From contig JALXCE010000209.1 in the NCBI GenBank assembly GCA_026991055.1, forward strand, positions 1 through 5,488: a stretch of DNA of 5,488 nucleotides, written 5' to 3'. Made by a program: the position numbers and the translations under genes. Shown here in pieces: positions 1 to 5,211 of this stretch (positions are counted from its first letter, which is position 1; the number at the start of each line of letters is the position of its first letter). The stretch is from Caldifarciminota bacterium (GTDB lineage Bacteria > Hydrothermota > Hydrothermia > B15-G9 > WFZT01). The notes beneath the pieces were generated by a model. The model was not told where the DNA came from, searched no databases, and saw only the letters and a program-made list of their open reading frames with translations.

Positions 1-565
1 CTCTTTTGCCCTCTGGAGTTTCATATCTTTTTCTAACAAAAGGAGGTAGATTCTCGAGCTGCTCATCAAATTCAAGCTTGGTGATGGGCTTTCCATCCAC
101 AATTGCAACATACTCTTTAAAATTCTTCTTGAAGCATCTCTCAACCCCATCGAGTGCGTCCTCATAGTACTTGCTATTCCTGTACCTTGTTGCAACCTTT
201 TCGTAACTCTTGGCCGCATCCACGTATTTGCCCATAGCCTCGTAAATCACACCCAGCCTGTAATAGACCTCATCCATGCGAGAATAGTTGTCAGAAAAAA
301 GTGATTTTGCTTCCAGGACATACTTCAAGGCTGAATCCGGCTGGTTAAGCTTGTCCAGAGAAATATCCGCCATATTCAGAAGTGCCTCAAATTTGTCTTT
401 TTTGGGGATATCAGCGGAATTTACGGCCTTTCTGTACATTTCAAGTGCGTCCTGATACATACCCTGTTTTTCAAGCTGCTTTGCTTCCTTTATGTAGTTT
501 TTATAGCCCTTAGCACTAAGAACAGACGCCACAAGCAAAAGGACTATCGCTGCCTTTGCTCTCAT
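1..565 (-). CDS. Secreted TPR protein with SurA/PpiC-type peptidyl-prolyl isomerase N-terminal domain (partial, 3' end outside window)
   Basis: Read from ATG at 565 to the window edge: 188 codons with no stop, so the C-terminus is missing. Residues 1-18 form a signal peptide (basic MRAK, hydrophobic AIVLLLVASV, then LSA). Residues about 22-135 are three helical TPR-like units with the usual spacing, e.g. EAKQLEKQGMYQDALEMYRK, then a unit around 59-90 (ALLNMADISLDKL..DSALKYVLEA) and one around 97-130 (YYRLGVIYEAMGKYVDAAKS). From about residue 152, VAIVDGKPITKLEFDEQLEN followed by LPPFVRKRY matches the opening of the SurA/PpiC chaperone region, where V-[NDG]-G-x-[PV]-I-[ST] is typical. I infer a periplasmic or envelope folding factor with a TPR partner-binding arm; the parvulin catalytic domain would lie beyond the edge and is not seen. 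The start is well supported by GGAGG 8 nt upstream. It is the last visible gene of the minus-strand operon, 12 nt after the kinase-like gene. Confidence 0.85.
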   Translation of the reverse strand, partial: MRAKAAIVLLLVASVLSAKGYKNYIKEAKQLEKQGMYQDALEMYRKAVNSADIPKKDKFEALLNMADISLDKLNQPDSALKYVLEAKSLFSDNYSRMDEVYYRLGVIYEAMGKYVDAAKSYEKVATRYRNSKYYEDALDGVERCFKKNFKEYVAIVDGKPITKLEFDEQLENLPPFVRKRYETPEGKR

Positions 566-573
566 AATCACAA

Positions 574-578
574 CCTCC
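574..578 (-). promoter_or_regulatory. Shine-Dalgarno site of the TPR/isomerase gene
   Basis: GGAGG lies 8 nt before the ATG at 565, and its first G is the last base of the upstream gene's TAG stop. This fixes the start and implies coupled translation of the two genes. Confidence 0.8.
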
Positions 579-1207
579 TATGTTAGTATTTTCAGAATTT
601 GTAAAAAAATTGCCGTCCCAACCGGGATGGTAATGTTGTCGTCTATTTTTGTAATCAACAATTCAATAGACGTTGCTACAAGAGCAGATGAAACTCTCCA
701 CCAGAATGGAATTCCTCTGTAAAGTATTGCAATTATAATAGAAACCGCAAGGAATGATAAAGAACCTTCAAGGGTTTTCTTATCACGTATTCTCCTTCTA
801 CCCAAAGCTTGCCCAACTATACTTGCCACACCATCACTCAAAATCGTGTAAAAAAGAACAAGAGCCGCAATCTCTTTCGGAAACACAAGTGCCACGAAGA
901 ATGCTGAGCCAGCAAGGGTAGTGGCACCGGTTATCCCATTATTCTCATAATCCCTCATGTAACGGCCAAAAATGGACATAAAAATACGCCTGACCCAGCC
1001 CACTTTTAACCTGAGAACGTCCACGGTAAGAAAAAGGAAAAACCCTGTACCAAGGAGAATTTTTATTGTCCCATAGGGAATATAGAAAAAGGAAACGGGT
1101 ACAAAAACACCGGAGAGATGGATCAACTTCCTTATTAGCTCTCCAGTGGTGAGATGGTTAGAATTTGAATGCAACTGAGAATTTGTTTGATGGGCCAAGG
1201 TCAGCAT
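578..1207 (-). CDS. Integral-membrane polyprenol/dolichol/phytol/diacylglycerol kinase-like protein (CTP-transferase-like fold)
   Basis: This is a small polytopic membrane protein of up to 209 residues with about six hydrophobic segments (near 32-48, 50-63, 98-122, 147-163, 167-187, 193-207). Motifs typical of the SEC59/DGK1/VTE5 clan are visible: ELIRKLIHLSG at 23-33, NGITGATTLAGS at 90-101, SDGVASIVGQALGRRRIRDK at 124-143 followed directly by KTLEGSLSF, and TKIDDNITIPVG at 186-197. Family members phosphorylate isoprenoid alcohols or diacylglycerol, often with CTP; the substrate here cannot be read from sequence. The role could be recycling a lipid carrier in the inner membrane. The start is uncertain. 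ATG at 1207 overlaps the barrel gene by 50 nt, has no good Shine-Dalgarno site and adds about 22 polar residues before the conserved region. Downstream there is no in-frame ATG, only TTG at 1174 or 1126 and an ATA at 1135 preceded by GGAGAG. Confidence 0.8.
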   Translation of the reverse strand: MLTLAHQTNSQLHSNSNHLTTGELIRKLIHLSGVFVPVSFFYIPYGTIKILLGTGFFLFLTVDVLRLKVGWVRRIFMSIFGRYMRDYENNGITGATTLAGSAFFVALVFPKEIAALVLFYTILSDGVASIVGQALGRRRIRDKKTLEGSLSFLAVSIIIAILYRGIPFWWRVSSALVATSIELLITKIDDNITIPVGTAIFLQILKILT

Positions 1208-2069
1208 GTCCCACGTAACCGTAGTCGAAGATCAGCCTTTTGACGCTAAATCCAAAACCAAATGTAAACCTTCCTCTGTCAATTCCAATTCTGACTCCCG
1301 CATGCCTTTTAAACCGGTATTCGAAACCAAAGTGAGGCTCAAATGAGACACGACCGACATTATAAGTGGCACTCCTCTCTCTTCCTTCAAAATACACATC
1401 AAACTGCGTCCCAAGAACTATGCGTTTCTTAATCGTAGCTGTGGCCCCAAGGTTTATCGAGGGATAAACATACTCGCTATGTCCTTTCCAGAAAATGGGA
1501 GTTCCTGTGACATCCCTTATCACCATACCAAGGGCGAAAGGCCCGCTGGCCTTAAATACTCCCACATCCAGGCCAAATCCATTTCCAGCAGTGACAGCGA
1601 GGTTTTCATGGAGAATTTTCAACTTTACCCCGGCATCGAAGTGGGAGAATTTTTTTACAAAACTCATGGTCACAAGAAAAGTTGAGTATGAGAGGATGTC
1701 TTTGATGTAAATATTACCTTCGGAAATTCCCCGAGTAGAATCTCTAAGAGCTGTTTCCTTAATATTTCCAGCGGAGATTATGGAAATCCCAATAGCAGCC
1801 CCTCCCCCACTCTGGTTCCTTTTTGAAAAGCCGATGAAATTATAGGTTGCAAGACCGCTGAAAAGGGATGTGTAATTGAAAAGCCCGGTTTTACCTTCAG
1901 ATATTAATGCCGGGTTGAAGTAAAAACCAAAGGGAGAGGAATTGAGGGCCACGCCAACTCCTCCGAATCCCGTGGCCCTCACTCCTGGATTCAATTCAAA
2001 TATTTCACCTGCGTATTTTGTTGCAAAGAGCGGTAAAGCTAAAAGTATCAAAAAGAAGGATTTTTTCAT
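1158..2069 (-). CDS. PorV/PorQ-family outer-membrane beta-barrel protein
   Basis: 303 residues. Residues 1-16 (MKKSFFLILLALPLFA) are a clear signal peptide. The mature N-terminus carries the family signature: AGEIFELNPGVRATGFGGVG at 20-39, then VALNSSPFGFYFNPALIS. The usual family form is G.RA.GMGGA..A......YWNPA. The rest alternates polar and aromatic/hydrophobic residues as in transmembrane beta-strands, and the chain ends SVAFKF, the terminal phenylalanine expected of barrels inserted by the BAM machinery. In Bacteroidota, PorV and PorQ serve type IX secretion; outside that phylum the family is widespread and its function mostly unknown, so I claim only an outer-membrane barrel related to the FadL-like group. 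The gene starts in an ATGA overlap with the atpB stop. The only strong GGAGG is 16 nt upstream inside atpB, so translation probably depends on coupling to atpB. Confidence 0.85.
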   Translation of the reverse strand: MKKSFFLILLALPLFATKYAGEIFELNPGVRATGFGGVGVALNSSPFGFYFNPALISEGKTGLFNYTSLFSGLATYNFIGFSKRNQSGGGAAIGISIISAGNIKETALRDSTRGISEGNIYIKDILSYSTFLVTMSFVKKFSHFDAGVKLKILHENLAVTAGNGFGLDVGVFKASGPFALGMVIRDVTGTPIFWKGHSEYVYPSINLGATATIKKRIVLGTQFDVYFEGRERSATYNVGRVSFEPHFGFEYRFKRHAGVRIGIDRGRFTFGFGFSVKRLIFDYGYVGHADLGPSNKFSVAFKF

Positions 2070-3466
2070 CCTTCAGCTTTGGCTTCCTCCTTTTGAGGAA
2101 GGTATTTGTCAATGTATTCTCTTCTAATACGGGCAAGCTCGGACCTCGGGAACATGGAGAGTAGCTCCCATCCCACTGAAAGTGTCTCTTCGATGGTCCT
2201 CGCCTTCTCACCCTGATTGATCATTTCCCATTCAAATCTTTCGGCAAATTTGAGATATTTCCTGTCAATTTCAGAAAGGGCATCTTCACCAACAATAGCT
2301 ACAAGTCTTCTCATATCTTTACCACGTGCGTAAGAGGCGTAAAGCTGGTTGGCAAGCTCCCTGTGGTCCTCCCTCGTTTTCCCTTTCCCGATTCCAAGAT
2401 TCATCAAACGGGAAAGTGAAAGAAGAACATCAATTGGAGGGAAAACACCGATTCTATGCAATTCACGTGAGAGCACGATCTGACCCTCTGTGATGTAACC
2501 TGTTAGGTCAGGTATAGGATGCGTCATGTCATCATCTGGCATGGTGAGAATGGGAATCTGTGTGACAGAGCCCTTTCTTCCTTTAATCCTTCCTGCCCTT
2601 TCATAAATCGTGGCAAGGTCTGTATACATGTAGCCCGGATACCCACGACGTCCAGGCACCTCTTCCCTTGCTGCACCGATCTCACGCAACGCCTCACAGT
2701 AGTTGGTCATGTCCGTGAGAATAACAAGAACGTGGTAATCAAGTTCAAAGGCAAAGTACTCAGCAACTGTTAGTGCATATCTTGGTGTAAGAAGCCTTTC
2801 AATTGTGGGGTCATCGGCGAGGTTGATAAACGCAATCAGCTTTGAAAGTGCTCCGGTCTTTTCAAATTCCTGCAGGAAGTAAGTATACTCTCTCTGCGTA
2901 ATTCCAATAGCTCCAAATACCACAAGGAATTCCTCACCTTCTCCCCTCACCTCAGCATTACGGATAATCATTGCAGCAATTTCGTTAGCTGGCAGACCTG
3001 CGCCAGAGAAAATAGGCAACTTCTGCCCACGAACAAGTGTATTAAACCCATCAATCGCAGAAATTCCAGTCTGAATAAAGTCTGAAGGCTTATCCCTTGC
3101 AATTGGGTTTATTGGTAAACCGATGATAGGCAATCTCTTCTCTGGAATAACAGGTGGAAGTCCATCAATGGGCTCTCCCCTTCCGTTGAAGATTCTACCG
3201 ATCATGTCCCTTGAAACACCGAATCTCACCACGTCCTCGAGCAGTCTAATTCTTGTGGTCTTTACATCAAGGCCGAGGGTACCTTCCAGAACCTGAATAA
3301 CTGCGTAGTCTTCAGTGACTTCCAGCACCTGGCCCGATTTCTTCTGATCTTCTCCAACAAGTATTTCTACCTGCGCGCCATAGGAGAGTTCTTTGGCTTT
3401 CTCAACAATTAAAATTGGTCCGGATATATAAGTTACGTTGGTATATTCCTTTGTGGTTAAATCCAT
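2066..3466 (-). CDS. atpB: A/V-type ATP synthase/ATPase subunit B
   Basis: 466 residues, normal for the family. Subunit B is the non-catalytic nucleotide-binding subunit alternating with catalytic subunit A in the A3B3 head of the rotary ATPase, on the cytoplasmic face. Order along the chain: an N-terminal beta-barrel (about 8-75, starting NVTYISGPILIVE), then GRIFNGRGEPIDG at 90-102 and GISAIDGFNTLVRGQKLPIF at 134-153. SGAGLPANEIAA at 154-165 replaces the GxxxxGKT Walker A loop, the hallmark of B rather than A. ILTDMTNYCEALREI is at 249-263, VPGRRGYPGYMYTDLATIYE at 270-289, PDDDMTHPIPDLTGYITEGQ at 310-329, and SLSRLM at 350-355, whose Arg353 is the probable arginine finger offered to the A-subunit active site. 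No subunit appears degraded. The odd point is context: the next gene is a barrel, not atpD, and no atpA precedes it. Confidence 0.97.
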   Translation of the reverse strand: MDLTTKEYTNVTYISGPILIVEKAKELSYGAQVEILVGEDQKKSGQVLEVTEDYAVIQVLEGTLGLDVKTTRIRLLEDVVRFGVSRDMIGRIFNGRGEPIDGLPPVIPEKRLPIIGLPINPIARDKPSDFIQTGISAIDGFNTLVRGQKLPIFSGAGLPANEIAAMIIRNAEVRGEGEEFLVVFGAIGITQREYTYFLQEFEKTGALSKLIAFINLADDPTIERLLTPRYALTVAEYFAFELDYHVLVILTDMTNYCEALREIGAAREEVPGRRGYPGYMYTDLATIYERAGRIKGRKGSVTQIPILTMPDDDMTHPIPDLTGYITEGQIVLSRELHRIGVFPPIDVLLSLSRLMNLGIGKGKTREDHRELANQLYASYARGKDMRRLVAIVGEDALSEIDRKYLKFAERFEWEMINQGEKARTIEETLSVGWELLSMFPRSELARIRREYIDKYLPQKEEAKAEG

Positions 3467-3470
3467 TTTT

Positions 3471-3478
3471 CCTCTCCC
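3471..3478 (-). promoter_or_regulatory. Shine-Dalgarno site of atpB
   Basis: The purine-rich GGGAGAGG sits 4-7 nt before ATG at 3466 and supports that start, which also gives the normal family N-terminus. Confidence 0.7.
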
Positions 3479-3517
3479 TCAGGTTTTTGTAAGTTTTTCA
3501 AGCTTAAAGAGTGTCCC

Positions 3518-3546
3518 TTTATATGTCAAGCTAACATGAGTGAGAA
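3518..3546 (-). promoter_or_regulatory. Candidate sigma70 promoter for the atpB operon
   Basis: On the minus strand, TTCTCA (3546-3541), a 17-nt spacer and TATAAA (3523-3518) would start transcription near 3511 and give a leader of about 45 nt before the atpB ATG. An overlapping alternative uses the perfect -35 TTGACA (3529-3524) with poor -10 options, TAAGCT at 17 nt or TTTAAG at 15 nt. Either would make atpB the first gene of its transcript. This is a motif match only. Confidence 0.45.
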
Positions 3547-3565
3547 TATTCCTAAGCTCAAAATA

Positions 3566-3602
3566 CTCCTTTCCCAGCACAAATAGTTGCGGGGGAAAGG
3601 AG
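3566..3602. repeat. GC-rich inverted repeat upstream of the atpB promoter
   Basis: CTCCTTTCCC (3566-3575) pairs perfectly with GGGAAAGGAG (3593-3602). Inside the loop, GCA (3577-3579) can pair with TGC (3588-3590). This stem/internal-loop/short-stem design resembles the hairpin at 3820-3850, so it may be a diverged member of the same family, but it lacks the G-rich tail of the other copies. On the minus strand it is followed by TATTTT, a weak U-tract, so a terminator reading is possible but poor. Confidence 0.55.
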
Positions 3603-3653
3603 ATTAAAAAAGAGGGATTACAACCGGCAAAAATCCGATTAAAGTACATAAAT

Positions 3654-3697
3654 CCCTTCTCCCGCAAAGTGGGAGAGGGGCTGGGTGATGGGTTCAC
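3654..3697 (+). repeat. REP-like element, copy 1
   Basis: The 10-bp stem pairs CCCTTCTCCC (3654-3663) with GGGAGAGGGG (3671-3680), with one T:G pair, around the loop GCAAAGT. A G-rich tail CTGGGTGATGGGTTCA follows. The stem and tail recur downstream in the same orientation. This is the common bacterial intergenic repeat type that, when translated, yields NPSPSPSPTLREKG-like peptides. Confidence 0.8.
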
Positions 3698-3730
3698 ATC
3701 TCAAAATTTCTAGTCAAAAATCCTTCAATC

Positions 3731-3775
3731 TCCCTCTCCCGTTTTGCGGGAGAGGGATGGGGTGAGGGCATTCAT
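3731..3775 (+). repeat. REP-like element, copy 2
   Basis: A perfect 11-bp stem, TCCCTCTCCCG (3731-3741) with CGGGAGAGGGA (3747-3757), encloses a TTTTG loop. The tail TGGGGTGAGGGCATTCA follows. It is a direct repeat of copy 1 about 77 nt further on. Confidence 0.85.
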
Positions 3776-3796
3776 CTTAAATTTTTATAGATTTCA

Positions 3797-3850
3797 AGCG
3801 GAATGCCTACTCCCCAAACCCTTCCCCACATGCAAAGCAAATGGGGAAGG
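3797..3850 (-). repeat. REP-like element, copy 3 (inverted)
   Basis: The 9-bp stem CCTTCCCCA (3820-3828) with TGGGGAAGG (3842-3850) encloses a loop with a small TGC-AAA-GCA inner stem. Read on the minus strand the stem is followed by TTTGGGGAGTAGGCATTC, matching the copy 2 tail TGGGGTGAGGGCATTC with small changes. Copies 2 and 3 therefore face each other tail to tail, as in BIME-type composites. Confidence 0.7.
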
Positions 3851-3913
3851 CGAATCTATATCCAGTTATTTCGCAAATGTAGAGAATGATTTTTCGAATA
3901 GAGCCTCCTTACC

Positions 3914-3942
3914 TTGACGCCTTTGGGGTGCGAAGTTATAAT
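3914..3942 (+). promoter_or_regulatory. Strong sigma70-type promoter for nfeD, positioned for a leaderless mRNA
   Basis: TTGACG (3914-3919) matches the -35 consensus at 5 of 6 positions, the spacer is exactly 17 nt, and TATAAT (3937-3942) is a perfect -10. The expected start site, about 7 nt past the -10, falls on or next to A3949, the first base of the in-frame ATGATG. No Shine-Dalgarno sequence lies before that ATG. Confidence 0.75.
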
Positions 3943-3948
3943 CCCATA

Positions 3949-5211
3949 ATGATGGCATTTTTAATGCTAATAATCCTCAGTGTGCCAAAGGTTTTCGTTG
4001 CGGACTACCAGGGGATTATCAGTCCTATAGCTGCAGAGTACATGACTCGAGTCATATCAGAGGCTGAAGATTCCCATGCGGAATTGGTCATCTTTACTCT
4101 CGATACCCCCGGTGGACTTGATCAGTCCATGAGAATGATTGTCAAAAAGATTATGAACTCCTCGGTCCCCGTTTGCGTCTATGTATATCCTCCAGGGGCA
4201 AGAGCCGCTTCTGCTGGTGTTTTTATCACACTCGCAGCCCATATCGCTGCCATGGCACCTGGCACCAATATCGGTGCAGCCCACCCTGTGTCTATTGGCC
4301 AGAAAATGGATTCAACCATGATTGAAAAAGTAACCAACGATGCCGTTGCCTACATAAAATCCATTGCAAAAGAAAGAGGACGTAATGAAAAGTGGGCAGA
4401 AGACGCGGTCAGAAAATCAGTTTCAATTCCCGCTGATGAAGCAGTGAAGAAAAAGGTAGTTGACCTCATTGCAACCAGTATAGATGACCTGCTTAAAAAA
4501 ATTGATGGTAAAAAGGTCGAAGTCAACGGCAGGACAGTGGAACTTCATACTGCCAATGCTCAGCTCATAAAAATTCACATGGGATTCAGGGAGAAATTAC
4601 TCGCCATCCTCGCAAATCCAAATGTGAGCTACATTCTCATGATTCTTGGATTCTATGGTCTATTCTTTGAACTCTCACATCCCGGATCAATCCTACCAGG
4701 TGTTATTGGGGCCATCAGTCTTATCCTTGCCTTTTATTCCTTCCAGGCATTACCGGTTAACTATGCCGGTGTATTCCTCATCCTCCTTGCAATGATATTT
4801 TTCATTGCAGAGGTAAAGGTTCAAAGTCATGGGCTTCTCGCGATCGGAGGTGTTATTTCCCTTATACTTGGATCACTCATGCTCTACAACACAAATGCCT
4901 CATTCATGCGTGTAAATTATTCCACGATTGCCGTTGTCGTAGCACTTACCCTTGCCTTTTTCCTCTTTGTAATTGCAAAAAGTGTCGAGGCCCTGAGAAG
5001 AAAGCCTGTCACTGGCTTCAATGGCCTCGTAGGTTTGAAAGGTATTGCCAAAACAAAGATTACTCCTGAAAAACCCGGCACAGTCCTCGTGCACGGTGAG
5101 CTCTGGACGGCAAAGTCCGATGAGGTCATCGAAAAAGGAGAAGAAATTAAAGTTGTTGATTCAGAAGGATTCACCCTTATTGTTAAAAAATTGAAGGAGG
5201 AAGAAAAATGA
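3949..5211 (+). CDS. nfeD: NfeD-family membrane-bound serine protease (ClpP-class, PH1510-like)
   Basis: 420 residues from ATG 3949. Residues 1-18 are a signal peptide or signal anchor (MMAFLMLIILSVPKVFVA). Residues about 20-205 are the ClpP/crotonase-fold protease domain: FTLDTPGGLDQSMRMIVKKI at 49-68 and YVYPPGARAASAGVFITLAA at 78-97, where Ser88 is the probable nucleophile. APGTNIGAAHPVSIG lies at 104-118. Lys127 (EKVTND) is the probable general base, as in the Ser-Lys dyad of archaeal PH1510. Five membrane segments follow (about 226-244, 250-267, 271-289, 296-313, 324-345), then a C-terminal OB-fold NfeD domain (357-415, GLKGIAKTKI...GELWTAKSDE). This is the long, full-architecture form. 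Relatives cleave hydrophobic, stomatin-type substrates in membrane quality control. An upstream in-frame ATG at 3886 would add 21 non-hydrophobic residues but spans the promoter, so 3949 (or 3952) is preferred. It overlaps the next gene by ATGA. Confidence 0.93.
   Translation: MMAFLMLIILSVPKVFVADYQGIISPIAAEYMTRVISEAEDSHAELVIFTLDTPGGLDQSMRMIVKKIMNSSVPVCVYVYPPGARAASAGVFITLAAHIAAMAPGTNIGAAHPVSIGQKMDSTMIEKVTNDAVAYIKSIAKERGRNEKWAEDAVRKSVSIPADEAVKKKVVDLIATSIDDLLKKIDGKKVEVNGRTVELHTANAQLIKIHMGFREKLLAILANPNVSYILMILGFYGLFFELSHPGSILPGVIGAISLILAFYSFQALPVNYAGVFLILLAMIFFIAEVKVQSHGLLAIGGVISLILGSLMLYNTNASFMRVNYSTIAVVVALTLAFFLFVIAKSVEALRRKPVTGFNGLVGLKGIAKTKITPEKPGTVLVHGELWTAKSDEVIEKGEEIKVVDSEGFTLIVKKLKEEEK
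5196..5200 (+). promoter_or_regulatory. Shine-Dalgarno site of the lpoB-like gene
   Basis: GGAGG (within AAGGAGG), inside the last codons of nfeD, lies 7 nt before ATG 5208. This fixes the start of the downstream gene and implies coupled expression. Confidence 0.8.

Larger units (their letters stand above)
3467..3948. other. Divergent intergenic region between atpB and nfeD: promoters plus REP-like hairpins
   Basis: About 480 bases between the two divergent operons without a convincing gene. From left to right it holds the atpB ribosome site and promoter, a 10-bp GC-rich hairpin, three copies of a REP-like element in + + - order, an AT-rich stretch and the nfeD promoter. Short reading frames here are translations of the repeats. 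Confidence 0.75.

Noticed and set aside
1479..1710. Plus-strand reading frames of about 70 codons inside the barrel gene
   Set aside because: They overlap each other and lie antisense to a clear outer-membrane protein; composition and lack of start signals mark them as chance frames.
2519..2773. Plus-strand 84-codon reading frame inside atpB
   Set aside because: It is antisense to strongly conserved ATPase motifs, has no ribosome site and shows no recognisable domain.
3593..3620. Hairpin at 3566-3602 as an intrinsic terminator
   Set aside because: On the plus strand an A-rich, not T-rich, run follows; on the minus strand only TATTTT follows and no gene lies upstream for it to terminate.
3479..3697. 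A 72-codon minus-strand reading frame (GTG start) ending just before the atpB ribosome site, as if operonic
   Set aside because: Its first residues, NPSPSPSPTLREKG, are the translation of REP copy 1, a well-known annotation artefact. It crosses the second hairpin and the atpB promoter, has no ribosome site, and the remainder matches no family I recognise, including the C-terminus of subunit A.
3651..3850. CRISPR array
   Set aside because: The repeats are few, imperfect, hairpin-centred, unequally spaced and one is inverted; there are no uniform spacers.
3886..3948. Upstream ATG at 3886 as the nfeD start
   Set aside because: It adds 21 non-hydrophobic residues before a complete signal peptide and would run through a near-consensus promoter; the AGAGA before it is only a weak ribosome site. 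It cannot be fully excluded.
4917..5174. Minus-strand reading frames antisense to the 3' part of nfeD
   Set aside because: They overlap the conserved NfeD membrane and OB domains and have no independent initiation signals.
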